In this document: positions 40,543 through 49,014 of the stretch, one piece after another
Layout: every line of letters starts with the position of its first letter
How positions within the stretch are numbered: position 1 is the first letter of the stretch
Assembly: GCA_018368455.1 (NCBI GenBank)
Contig: JAGZEG010000001.1
Span: forward strand, 124,001 to 188,000
Length of the DNA: 64,000 nucleotides
Reading direction: 5' to 3'
Source of the DNA: Coriobacteriia bacterium
Lineage (GTDB): Bacteria > Actinomycetota > Coriobacteriia > Coriobacteriales > UMGS124
Program-made: the position numbers and the translations under genes
The notes under the pieces: generated by a model
Seen by the model: only the letters and a program-made list of their open reading frames with translations
What the model was told of the DNA's origin: nothing
The model's database searches: none

Positions 40543-41718
40543 CTATACCGGGGAGCCGCCCCCGAGAAACTCCTCGACGGGGTCGATTTGGATGAACATG
40601 CCCGGATAGGGCGCGTCGATCATCTGGTGGTTGCCGATGTAGATGCCGACGTGCCCGTCGTGGGGGAACACGAGGTCGCCGGGCTGCAGGTCGTCGACGT
40701 TGTCCCGCCAGTTGCCCAGCGCGTTGATGTCGTCGATCTGGTCCCATGTCGTGCGGCCGATCTCGTAGCCCTCCAGGGCGTAGCAGTGCTGCGTGAAGCC
40801 CGAGCAGTCGTAGCCGGCATACGTGGCGTAGTTCGAGTCGTCTCCGCCCCAGACGTAGGGGATGCCCATGCAGGCGTAGGCGTTCTCCACGACCGACCCC
40901 ATGGACTTGCCGGGCGTCGGGACGCCGTTGGCCTGGCCGGCTGCACTCGCGTCAGCGGCTTTCTGGCGGGCGGCAGCTGCGGCCTGGAGCTCGGTCTGCT
41001 GGGCAGCAAAGAGCTGCTTAACCTGCTCGGACAGGCCTGTTACGACCTTGTTCGACTCCTCCTGCTGCGTCTGTAGCTCGGCCTGCTGGGCCTCGAGGCT
41101 CGCCTGCAGCTCGGCCTGCTGGTCCTGCTGGGTCGTGAGCGTCTGCTCCTGCTGCTCGAGCTTCACCTTGAGGTCCTTGATGTCTTCGATGGCGTCGACT
41201 TGGGAGTCCTGGATGCGCCCGACGTAGAACGAGCGCGTCACGAAGTCGTTGAAGTCCGCGGACTGCAGCAGCAGGTCGAGCGTCGAGACGGCGCCGGACT
41301 TATAGCCGATGACGAGGTAGGCCGCGAGGGCGTTCTGGGCCGTGTCGAGGTCCGTCGTCGTGGCGTCGATGTCCGTCTGCGTCTGGGCGATGTCCTTGCC
41401 CAGCTCGTTGAGCTGGTTCGTTGTCTCGCTGAGGTCGTACTGCGTCTGCTCGAGCTTGCGGCCTATCTGCTCGAGCTGGCTGCGCGCCTCGTCGTACTCT
41501 TTCTGCGCTGCAGCCAGCGCTTCCGTCTCGGCGGCGCCGCGCTCGGCGGGCTCTGCCAGGGCGACGCGGGGGGCCAGCAGTGTGTCACACCCGAACGCCT
41601 TGGCGACGGCGAGCGCGACGGGGGCAAGGGAGAGGCCGGCGGCGTATGCGATGACGTCACGCCGAGTGAGGGTGCGATCGCGCCCGCTGTCCAGCGTCGT
41701 GTCGAGCGTTCGTGTCAT
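40543..41718 (-). CDS. Secreted NlpC/P60 hydrolase with coiled coil (tandem copy 3)
   Basis: A 391-residue paralogue of the 15250 protein. The signal is Tat-like (LTRRDVIAYAAGLSLAPVALA). A coiled coil with many Gln spans about residues 65-245, followed by the P60 domain with the Cys nucleophile in YDCSGFTQHC and His in GHVGIY. It ends FLGGGSPV. ATG 41718 follows a GGAGGGGG site. It is the last of three tandem hydrolase genes (gaps of 66-73 bases). Confidence 0.9.
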   Translation of the reverse strand: MTRTLDTTLDSGRDRTLTRRDVIAYAAGLSLAPVALAVAKAFGCDTLLAPRVALAEPAERGAAETEALAAAQKEYDEARSQLEQIGRKLEQTQYDLSETTNQLNELGKDIAQTQTDIDATTTDLDTAQNALAAYLVIGYKSGAVSTLDLLLQSADFNDFVTRSFYVGRIQDSQVDAIEDIKDLKVKLEQQEQTLTTQQDQQAELQASLEAQQAELQTQQEESNKVVTGLSEQVKQLFAAQQTELQAAAAARQKAADASAAGQANGVPTPGKSMGSVVENAYACMGIPYVWGGDDSNYATYAGYDCSGFTQHCYALEGYEIGRTTWDQIDDINALGNWRDNVDDLQPGDLVFPHDGHVGIYIGNHQMIDAPYPGMFIQIDPVEEFLGGGSPV

Positions 41719-41791
41719 CTGTGCTGCCCCCTCCTCCCTGCCTCTGCTGCGTGCGGTTTCTCAGGCCATTCTCTCTGCGTCAGGCGCGTGC

Positions 41792-43180
41792 TTATACGGG
41801 ACTGCCGCCGCCGATGAAGGCGTAGACGGAGGCGTACTCGACCATGCGGCCCTCGTAGGGGGCGTGGATCATCATGCCGCCGCCGCAGTAGATGCCGACA
41901 TGGCCCTCGTGCGGGAACACGAGGTCGCCCGGCGAAAGCTCGGACATGTCGTAGCGCCAGTTGCCCAGGCCCTGGATCTGGGCGATCTGGTCGTACGTCG
42001 TGCGGCCGATGGAGTAGCCGCACATGGCGTAGCAGTACTGCGCGAGGCCGGAGCAGTCAAAGCCGCTCGGGTCTGTGCCGCCCCACACGTAGGGCGTGAC
42101 GCCGACGTAGTTCCACGCGACGTCGACGGCGCTTCCGACGTGGTTGCCCGTGCCGCCGTAGCTCGGCTCCTCGTAATCCGGTTCTGGGTCAGGCTCGGGC
42201 TCTGGTTCGGGTTCCGGCTCTGGTTCGGGCTCAGGGGTCGGCTCAGGCTCAGGCTCCGGGGTTGGCTCCGGTTCGGGCTCGGGCGTGGGCTCCGGATCGG
42301 GCGTCGGGTTGACGGGAGTCGTCGTGTCCGCGCTGCCGCCCGTCGTGCCTTCCGAGCTCTCGTTGCTCGAGCCACCGCTCTCGGACGTGCCGGCGTTTGT
42401 CGAGCCGTTCGCCACGGGGTTGTCCTGCACGACCGAGTCGAGATACTCCTGATATTGGGACGCCTGGTTCTGCATGGCCTCCTGCTGCGCTTGCCCCATG
42501 AGGTCGACGACGTCCTGGGACAGGCTGCCGGAGTAGCTCTGCATGGCGTCGACCTGGTCCTGCAGGGACTGTGCGTCGGAGAGCTGCTGGTTGTAGAGCT
42601 GCTCCTGCTCGCTCTTCTTTGCCTGCAGGTCGCTCTCCTGCTGCTCGAGCTCCGCCTTGAGATCCTTGACGGTCTGGATAGCCTGGGCGTCAGCGTCGGA
42701 GGTCTTGCCTGCGTAGAACAGGCGGTTAGCGAGATCCTCGAAGCTCGTGGCATTGAGGATGACGGACAGCACGTCCGTGCTACCGGCCTTGTACGCGGCG
42801 TCGACGCGGTCGGCCAGGACGTCCTGGGCGTCGGAGAGCTCGGCCTGCTTCTGCGTGATGGACACCTGGAGATCATCGATCTGGGCGTTCGTCTCGTCGA
42901 GCTGGGCCTCCGTCTGGCTCAGAGAATACTGGGCGAGTTCGGCCTTCTGCGTGAGCGAGCTCAGCTGTGACATGGCTTCGTTATAGGCTGCCTGAGCGTC
43001 GGAGAGCGCGGCCTGCGTCTGCTCGGAGGTGCCCTCAACGGCCTGGGCGGCGTTCTGCATGCCGAGGCCGAGGGCACAGGTGGCAACGCCCATCGCGGCG
43101 ACGCGCACGAACAGGCGCCGGTCCAGAGGGCGGGCGGCGATGGATGCCTGGGTGCGTGGTGCTGGGGTGCGCGTGTTCAT
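41792..43180 (-). CDS. Secreted NlpC/P60 hydrolase with Pro-Glu repeat linker (tandem copy 2)
   Basis: A 462-residue paralogue. Signal with LDRRLFVRVAAMGVATCALG, ending AAQA. Coiled coil at about 50-260, closely similar to the 15250 protein (QLDETNAQIDDLQVSITQKQ-like). A low-complexity linker of about 45 residues of Pro-Glu repeats (roughly bases 42165-42310) follows, which may span the cell wall. The P60 domain has Cys in FDCSGLAQYC and His in GHVGIYCGGG. It ends FIGGGSPV. Repeat number in the linker could vary between strains. Confidence 0.9.
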   Translation of the reverse strand: MNTRTPAPRTQASIAARPLDRRLFVRVAAMGVATCALGLGMQNAAQAVEGTSEQTQAALSDAQAAYNEAMSQLSSLTQKAELAQYSLSQTEAQLDETNAQIDDLQVSITQKQAELSDAQDVLADRVDAAYKAGSTDVLSVILNATSFEDLANRLFYAGKTSDADAQAIQTVKDLKAELEQQESDLQAKKSEQEQLYNQQLSDAQSLQDQVDAMQSYSGSLSQDVVDLMGQAQQEAMQNQASQYQEYLDSVVQDNPVANGSTNAGTSESGGSSNESSEGTTGGSADTTTPVNPTPDPEPTPEPEPEPTPEPEPEPTPEPEPEPEPEPEPEPDPEPDYEEPSYGGTGNHVGSAVDVAWNYVGVTPYVWGGTDPSGFDCSGLAQYCYAMCGYSIGRTTYDQIAQIQGLGNWRYDMSELSPGDLVFPHEGHVGIYCGGGMMIHAPYEGRMVEYASVYAFIGGGSPV

Positions 43181-43246
43181 GACGTTCCTTCTCTCCGGTG
43201 GTGTTTTTGCTGCGAGGTGAGAGCGGTGTGATGCGGTGGGCGGGCG

Positions 43247-44371
43247 CTATACGGGACTGCCGCCGCCAAGGAAGTTCAGGTAGCTCGAGATGGACGAGAG
43301 CGACTCCGTTGTGACGCCCGAGGCGGGCAGCGAGTGCACGACCATGCCGCCGCCCATGTAGATGCCCACGTGGCAGACGGCGTCGGAGCCGTAGTAGCCG
43401 AAAAACACGAGGTCTCCGGCGTTGAGGCCGCCCGCTCCGACGAGGTGGCCGTTGCCGGCGACGATGGCGTACTGCGAGCCGGACTGGTGCGGGATCTCGA
43501 TACCCATGGCGCGATAGGCCACGGTCGTGAGGCCGGAGCAGTCGTAGGCACCCGGGCCCTCGGCGCCCCACACGTAGGGCGAGCCGAGATACTGCAGGGC
43601 CGCATCGACGACGCCGCCCACGGAAGTGCCCGGCATACCGGACGCAGCTGCGGCTGCCGCCTGGGCCGCTGCCGCCTCGGCGGCGGCTTGGGCCTGTGCG
43701 TCGATTTCGGCCTGGCGCTGGGCGAGCAGATCGGCAACCTGGGCGTCGAGGCTGGCCTTGTACTCCTGCGCGGCGGCGAGCTGATCGTTGAGCGACGCAA
43801 GGTCCTGTTCCTGCTGGGCCTGAAGCTCCTGCTGGGCCTGCTGCTGAACGACGAGCTCATCCTGGCTTGCCTGCAGCGAGGCCTTGAGGTCCTTAACCTG
43901 CTGGATGGCCTGAGCGTCTGCGTCGGTCAGCTTACCGGCGTAGTAGAGGCGGTTCACGAAGTCGTTGAAGTCCTCGGCGGACAGGATGACGTCGAGCAGG
44001 CCCGTGGGTCCGGCCGTGTATTCGGCCGACATGCGGTTGGCGAGCGCGTCCTGCGCCTCTGCGAGCTCGACCTGTTTCTCGTCAATCGTGACCTGTAGAT
44101 CGGCGATGGCCTGGTTTGTGGCCTCGAGCTCGGCCGTCGTCTGGTCATACGCGGTTTGCGCCTCGTAGAACGCGTTGTTGAGGGCGTTGATCTGCTGCTG
44201 CGCCGCATCGGCCTGGGCCTGAGCGTCAGCAAGGGCTGCCTCGGTCTCGGGCGAGGCAGAGTATTCGTCGGCAAAGGCCGGTATGGTGGCGCCGCTCCAT
44301 CCAAGCGTCATGATCAGAAGGGCGGCCGTCGCTGCGATGCGGGTGTGGTTAGGGTGCGTCAGTATCGCCAT
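43247..44371 (-). CDS. Secreted NlpC/P60 hydrolase with coiled coil (tandem copy 1)
   Basis: About 374 residues. The signal peptide is Sec-type (RIAATAALLIMTLGWSGATIPAFA), unlike the Tat-like ones of its paralogues. An Ala/Gln-rich coiled coil runs over about residues 40-235, then the P60 domain with Cys in YDCSGLTTVAY and His in CHVGIYMGGG. It ends FLGGGSPV. ATG 44371 follows an AGAAAGG site; the frame upstream is not coding. It heads the tandem set. Confidence 0.9.
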   Translation of the reverse strand: MAILTHPNHTRIAATAALLIMTLGWSGATIPAFADEYSASPETEAALADAQAQADAAQQQINALNNAFYEAQTAYDQTTAELEATNQAIADLQVTIDEKQVELAEAQDALANRMSAEYTAGPTGLLDVILSAEDFNDFVNRLYYAGKLTDADAQAIQQVKDLKASLQASQDELVVQQQAQQELQAQQEQDLASLNDQLAAAQEYKASLDAQVADLLAQRQAEIDAQAQAAAEAAAAQAAAAAASGMPGTSVGGVVDAALQYLGSPYVWGAEGPGAYDCSGLTTVAYRAMGIEIPHQSGSQYAIVAGNGHLVGAGGLNAGDLVFFGYYGSDAVCHVGIYMGGGMVVHSLPASGVTTESLSSISSYLNFLGGGSPV

Positions 44372-44511
44372 ATGCGTTTGGGCCTTTCTACTCTCGCTGA
44401 ACCATTCTAGCAGTGACGGCGGGAGCAGGCCCCATAAACCGGAAGACGCCCATAGCTGAATGAGCCTCCACAACCGCAAAGCTGCGGCACGGCTTTGCAG
44501 CGCGATGCGAA

Positions 44512-44553
44512 AACGGCCCTGCCCGGACGCATGCGCGCTCGGGCAGGGCCGTT
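44512..44553 (-). terminator. Terminator of the FHA-MerR operon
   Basis: AACGGCCCTGCCCG (44512-44525) pairs with CGGGCAGGGCCGTT (44540-44553). On the minus strand it is followed by TTCGC with a preceding TT run, just after the merR-type stop at 44578. Confidence 0.82.
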
Positions 44554-44577
44554 GGGTGAAGCGTGGGTTTGGAACGG

Positions 44578-45327
44578 CTAGCGTGCGCTCCCCTGCTGCT
44601 CGGGAGCCTCGGGCTGCGGGTAGTTGAACTCGCGGCGCACCTCGCGCATCACGAGGGCGTCGCGCACGCTGTTCGTCAGCGTGAGCAGGCTTGCGAGCAT
44701 GCGGTCGAAGCTCTCGCGCGTCTTTGCGTCGTCGAGCGAGCCTGCACGGCCGATGCCCGCCGAGAGCATCTGCTTGAAGATGGGGAGCTCACGGTTCGCC
44801 TGCTGCACGTAGGGGCGCAGGAAGCGCGGGTCCATGCCGTAGCGCTTCAGCTCGTAGGCGCTGCGGATGAGCGGGATGTCTCGGCCGTCGATGAGCGTGC
44901 GCCCCTTGGCGCCGCGCACGGGCATGACGATACCTGCGTCGACGAGCGACCGTATGAAGGCAGCAGGCACGGAGATGGCATCGGGCAGCTCCTCGAGCAC
45001 GTGCTGGGCAGCGAGCATGCGCTCGTCCTGCTCGGGAAGCGTCGTGCCTGCCTCGCCGAGCTCGGGCAGGGCCGCGCCCTCGTCTGCGGCGTCAAGCTTC
45101 TCCTTGATGACCTGCAGGGGGTAGAAGCAGGTACTCTGCAGGCGCAGGACCGCCTCGAGGCGCTGGATGTCGCGCTCTGTGTAGACGCGGTAGCCGCTCT
45201 TCGTGCGCTTGGGCTTCACGAGGCCTTCGGTCTCGAGGAAGCGGACCTTCGAGACCGTGAGGTCGGGAAAGGCGGGCTGCAGCCGCTTGACGACCTTGCC
45301 GATGGTGTACGTGTCTGCCGATGCCAT
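44578..45327 (-). CDS. MerR-family regulator paired with an FHA protein
   Basis: A 249-residue regulator with an N-terminal MerR helix-turn-helix: YTIGKVVKRLQPAFPDLTVSKVRFLETEGLV and RTKSGYRVYTERDIQRLEAVL. The C-terminal part has no cysteine metal site and seems to be a coiled dimer domain. It lies 6 bases after an FHA-domain gene. The FHA-MerR pair recalls Rv1827 (GarA)-Rv1828 in mycobacteria, so the regulator may respond to central metabolism or cell-division state, by inference. Confidence 0.88.
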   Translation of the reverse strand: MASADTYTIGKVVKRLQPAFPDLTVSKVRFLETEGLVKPKRTKSGYRVYTERDIQRLEAVLRLQSTCFYPLQVIKEKLDAADEGAALPELGEAGTTLPEQDERMLAAQHVLEELPDAISVPAAFIRSLVDAGIVMPVRGAKGRTLIDGRDIPLIRSAYELKRYGMDPRFLRPYVQQANRELPIFKQMLSAGIGRAGSLDDAKTRESFDRMLASLLTLTNSVRDALVMREVRREFNYPQPEAPEQQGSAR

Positions 45328-45333
45328 ACGGGC

Positions 45334-45741
45334 TTACCCCTTGTGGATGTTCAGGACCATCTTGAACGTGCCGATCTGCAGGCTCGAGCCGCTCTTGAGC
45401 TCGCCGGACGAGACGATGGCACCGTCGACCCACGTGCCGTTGAGCGAGCCGAGATCCTCGACGAACGCGCGCCCGTCGCGCAGCGACAGGTGGGCATGGC
45501 GACGGGAGACCGTGCGGTCGTTGAGGAAGACCTCGCAGCTCGGGTCACGGCCGATCGTGATCTCGGGGATGTCGAGCACGAAGACCTCGCCGGCCTGCGG
45601 GCCGCGCACGATGATGAGCTCGGCCAGGCCGCCGCGGTCGTCGAGGCTGATGTTGGGTATGGTCGCGTCGGCGCTGACGAGGCTGAACGCCTGCGTCTTA
45701 TCGCCGTCGCCCGGCAGGGGCGAACCGGAAACGTCTGTCAT
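45334..45741 (-). CDS. FHA-domain signalling protein (GarA-like)
   Basis: A 135-residue protein. After about 45 acidic, loosely structured residues comes a forkhead-associated domain: ITIGRDPSCEVFLNDRTVSRRHAHL, FVEDLGSLNGTWVDG and SSLQIGTFKMVL. The Arg, Ser, His and Asn that read phosphothreonine are present. The size and gene pairing match GarA, whose N-terminal Thr is phosphorylated by Ser/Thr kinases; here the N-terminus has Thr residues but no ETTS motif. No kinase gene is in the window. Confidence 0.9.
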   Translation of the reverse strand: MTDVSGSPLPGDGDKTQAFSLVSADATIPNISLDDRGGLAELIIVRGPQAGEVFVLDIPEITIGRDPSCEVFLNDRTVSRRHAHLSLRDGRAFVEDLGSLNGTWVDGAIVSSGELKSGSSLQIGTFKMVLNIHKG

Positions 45742-45900
45742 AGCGAAATGTCACCTCACTGGTCAGAAGGCATGAAGCCGAGGAGTGGTCAGATGTCGTC
45801 ATGATACCCACGACAGACACGAGACGCTCAATCAGACCATGATATACGCTATGGCACGCATTGTGCGGACTGTCCGCTAAAAGGACATGGTGACGTACGA

Positions 45901-47211
45901 CTATGGGAGCACGGGAGCGTCAGGCATGTTGAGCTGGGCGCGACGTACGGCGAGGTCGAGCTCGTAGAAGAGCTGCGACACGAACGGGCCGTACGTGTGG
46001 ACGGGGCACGAGTACCAGTCTGCTGTGACGACGCGGTTCTGCACGGCAAGGCCGGCGCGCACCCACGTCAGCGAGCCGAGGCGCTCTCCCGGCATGGCGA
46101 ACGCGACACCGTCGTTGGCTATCAGCGTCGTCGTCATGCCCGTTGACGCGCTCGAGCGCAGCGAAGCGTCGACGGACGTCGTGGAGCCCAGCATGCGACC
46201 GAAGCGGTAACCGCAGTTCACGTAGCCGAGCACGGGCGTCGAGGCCGTCACGAGCGTTGTGGCGGGGTACTTGCCGTACGCCCAGTCGAGCAGGCTCCAC
46301 AGGTCGGCACGGCGAGCCTCCTCGGACTCGCACCCCAGGATGCTGAACCAGATCTCGACGTCGCCGCGAGACACGACGCCGACGAAGGCGCGGCCTGCCC
46401 CGTACGTGAAGCCTGTCTTGATGCCCTGCGCGCCCGGGTAGGCGTTGAGGATGGGGCTCGTGTTCGTGAACGTCGTGGGTACGCCGTTCACGCTGATCGT
46501 GATGGACTTCGTGCCCACGATGCTGCGGAACTGGTCTATCCCCATGGCGTGGCGGGCCAGCGTGACGAGGTCGGACGGCGTGGAGTAGTGGTCGGTGTCC
46601 GACAGCCCGTCCGGGCTCGTGTAGTGCGTGCCCGTCAGGCCGAGCTCCGCCGCCTTCGCGTTCATCATGTCGACGAACGCGGCCTCGGAGCCGGCGACGC
46701 CCTCGGCGATGGCAACAGCCGCGTCGCCGGCGGAGTGCACGAGCAGGACGCGCAGCAGGTCGTAGAGCGTGTGCTGCTCGCCGGCGACGAAGCCGGCGAC
46801 CGTGCCCTGGTTGGAGACGGCATACTCGCTGATGGGAAACGTCGTGTCGAGCGAGACGCCGCTCTCCAGAGCGACGACGGCCGTCATGACCTTCGTCGTC
46901 GACGCCATGGGCATGGACGTCGACGCGTCGCGCGTGAACAGGACCGTTCCGTCGCCGTCCTCCACGATGGCCTCCGTCGCGTTGAGCGCGGGGGCGTCTG
47001 CCTCTCCGTAGGCCGACCAGTCGGCCGCAAAGGCGGGGGTCGGCTGGAGCAGGGTGCCGATGAGCACGGCAAGCGTGCACGCGAGCGCAATGAGAGCGGT
47101 GCGCGCCGCATGCGCAAACGTGCTGACGCCCTGCCTTCCCATCGTGCAGGGTGACGGGAAGGCAGGGGCGGAGGCAGGCGTGACGCGCATGCGGCGGCTC
47201 AGCAGCGACAT
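45901..47211 (-). CDS. D-alanyl-D-alanine carboxypeptidase (PBP5/DacA-like)
   Basis: Serine-type cell-wall carboxypeptidase, 436 residues. An N-terminal signal (ALIALACTLAVLIGTLLQ, ending AFA) is preceded by about 35 residues, so a later start is possible. Active-site motif SxxK is Ser104-Thr-Thr-Lys107. KTG is in GIKTGFTYG. The SxN motif reads Ser160-Ala-Gly, so the usual Asn is replaced. A C-terminal beta domain follows but no amphipathic membrane anchor is obvious. It begins 4 bases after the ACT gene, in an operon with paaK. Confidence 0.88.
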   Translation of the reverse strand: MSLLSRRMRVTPASAPAFPSPCTMGRQGVSTFAHAARTALIALACTLAVLIGTLLQPTPAFAADWSAYGEADAPALNATEAIVEDGDGTVLFTRDASTSMPMASTTKVMTAVVALESGVSLDTTFPISEYAVSNQGTVAGFVAGEQHTLYDLLRVLLVHSAGDAAVAIAEGVAGSEAAFVDMMNAKAAELGLTGTHYTSPDGLSDTDHYSTPSDLVTLARHAMGIDQFRSIVGTKSITISVNGVPTTFTNTSPILNAYPGAQGIKTGFTYGAGRAFVGVVSRGDVEIWFSILGCESEEARRADLWSLLDWAYGKYPATTLVTASTPVLGYVNCGYRFGRMLGSTTSVDASLRSSASTGMTTTLIANDGVAFAMPGERLGSLTWVRAGLAVQNRVVTADWYSCPVHTYGPFVSQLFYELDLAVRRAQLNMPDAPVLP

Positions 47212-47215
47212 GGAA

Positions 47216-47659
47216 CTACGCGACCTCAGAGGGATAGATGTCGGCGGGCTCGATCGTCACGAAGCCAGCCGCACGAAGCGCTTGCTCCGCCTTCTCCCCC
47301 TCGTCGGCGCCGACCTTGAACACGTCGACGGCACTGCCGCGCGTCGGCTCGAGGAAGCAGTAGGCGTACTCGATGTTGGCGCCGAGCTCGTCAGCCGCGC
47401 GCAGGATGTCGGCGAGGGCTCCGGGCTCGTCGGGCACCTGAACGGCGAGCACCTTCGTGATGCTGGCGGAGTATCCCTGGGCGCGCAGCAGCTCGCGGGC
47501 GCGGTCGGGGGCGTCGCACACGATACGCACGATGCCGAACTCCGTCGTGTCCGCCACCATGAGTGCGCGCATGTTGATGCCGGCGTCGCCGAGCGTGCTG
47601 CACAGGGACAGCAGGCGGCCGGGCTTGTTCTCGAGGAAGACGGTGAGCTGGTTGATCAT
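47216..47659 (-). CDS. Tandem ACT-domain protein (second copy)
   Basis: A 147-residue two-ACT protein similar to the one at 37490: QLTVFLENKPGRLLSLCSTL with GINMRALMVADTTEFGIVRIV, then KVLAVQVPDEPGALADILRA and ANIEYAYCF. It lies 5 bases after the second paaK and 4 bases before dacA. The pairing with PaaK is kept, but no ior genes adjoin this copy. Confidence 0.88.
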   Translation of the reverse strand: MINQLTVFLENKPGRLLSLCSTLGDAGINMRALMVADTTEFGIVRIVCDAPDRARELLRAQGYSASITKVLAVQVPDEPGALADILRAADELGANIEYAYCFLEPTRGSAVDVFKVGADEGEKAEQALRAAGFVTIEPADIYPSEVA

Positions 47660-47664
47660 GGCGA

Positions 47665-48969
47665 CTACTCCCCTCGCTTGTCGATGACGTGCTTGGCCTT
47701 GCCCTCTGAGCGCTCGAGCGTGTGGGGCTCGACGATCTTCACGACGACGGCGATCTGCAGGTTGCCCTTCAGCTCGTGGGCGATGCGCTCGCGCAGGTTC
47801 TCGATGCGGCGCACCTCGTCGATGGGGAAGTCCTCCTTGACCTCGACCTCGAGCGTGGCGACGTCGAGCGGGCCCTTCTTCGTGAGCACGATCTGGTAGT
47901 ACGGCGTGAGCTCGTCAAAGCCGGCAAGCACGCCCTCGACCTGGCTCGGGAACACGTTGACGCCGCGGATGATGAGCATGTCGTCGCTGCGGCCGCGGAA
48001 CTTGTCCAGGCGGCGCTCCGTGCGCCCGCAGGGGCACGGCTCGGGGATGATGCGGGAGATGTCGCGCGTGCGATAGCGCACGAGCGGCGAGCACTCCTTG
48101 GACAGCGTCGTAAACACGACCTCGCCCCACTCGCCGTCAGGCAGGCGCTTGCCGGTGACCGGGTCGATGATCTCGACGATGAAGTGATCCTCGCACACGT
48201 GCGTGCCGTGCTGCTCGCGGCACTCCGACGACACGCCAGGGCCCATGACCTCGGACAGGCCGTAGATGTCGTACACGTGGAAGCCGAGGCGCTTCTCGAG
48301 CTCCTGGCGCATCTCGTGCGACATGGGCTCGGCGCCGCACACGGCGCTGTGCATCTTGAGCGTGCGGGGGTCGACACCCATCTTCTCCATCTGCTCGGCC
48401 ATGTAGAGCAGGTAGGACGGGGTGCAGCAGATGGCGCCGCTGCCGAAGTCCTGCATGAGCTTGATCTGGCGTGCCGTGTTGCCCGTCGACATGGGGAGCA
48501 CGGTGCAGCCGAGCTTCTCGCCGCCGTAGTGGGCGCCCAGGCCGCCGGTGAACAGGCCGTAGCCGTACGAGACCTGCAGCACGTCGTCGGCGGAGACGCC
48601 TGCCTCGACGAGGGCGCGAGCGACGCACTCGCCCCAGATGTCGATGTCGTGCTGCGTGTAGCCCACGACGGTCGCCGTGCCAGTCGTGCCCGACGAGGCG
48701 TGGATGCGCACGGCGTCGTGCTGCGGCACGGCGAACATGCCGAACGGGTAGGCGTCGCGCATGTCCTGCTTGCACGTGAACGGGATGCGCTCGAGGTCGT
48801 CGAGGCTCGTCAGCGTGTCCGGATCGAACCCGGCCTCGTCAAAGCTCTTCTTGTAGAACGGGATGCGGTCGTACACGTAGCGCACGAGCTTCTTGAGACG
48901 CTCCAGCTGCAGCTCGTCGCGCTGCTCGCGGGGCATGGCCTCCAGTTCAGGCTGGTACATCGTGTCCAT
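47665..48969 (-). CDS. paaK: Phenylacetate-CoA ligase (second copy)
   Basis: A 434-residue paralogue of the 36139 protein, of the same length. Motifs: HASSGTTGTATVVGYTQHD, YGLSEVMGPGVSSEC and RGRSDDMLIIRGVNVFPSQVEGVL. It may differ in acyl specificity. It is the first gene of paaK-ACT-dacA; the link to a carboxypeptidase is likely only co-transcription. Confidence 0.93.
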   Translation of the reverse strand: MDTMYQPELEAMPREQRDELQLERLKKLVRYVYDRIPFYKKSFDEAGFDPDTLTSLDDLERIPFTCKQDMRDAYPFGMFAVPQHDAVRIHASSGTTGTATVVGYTQHDIDIWGECVARALVEAGVSADDVLQVSYGYGLFTGGLGAHYGGEKLGCTVLPMSTGNTARQIKLMQDFGSGAICCTPSYLLYMAEQMEKMGVDPRTLKMHSAVCGAEPMSHEMRQELEKRLGFHVYDIYGLSEVMGPGVSSECREQHGTHVCEDHFIVEIIDPVTGKRLPDGEWGEVVFTTLSKECSPLVRYRTRDISRIIPEPCPCGRTERRLDKFRGRSDDMLIIRGVNVFPSQVEGVLAGFDELTPYYQIVLTKKGPLDVATLEVEVKEDFPIDEVRRIENLRERIAHELKGNLQIAVVVKIVEPHTLERSEGKAKHVIDKRGE

Positions 48970-49014
48970 AGTGCGGTTTTCTGCCTTTCGCTACGGGGGT
49001 TGCGGGTCCGATGT

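Noticed and set aside
38245..41076. A 943-codon open frame on the plus strand, opposite iorAB and the P60 gene
   Set aside because: It has no recognisable motif, is rich in Arg/Ala/Gly/Asp as expected of an antisense frame in high-GC DNA, and lies opposite genes with clear domains and ribosome sites.
42165..42310. Tandem short repeats considered as CRISPR or satellite DNA
   Set aside because: They are in frame within a P60 gene and encode a Pro-Glu linker; no spacers are present.
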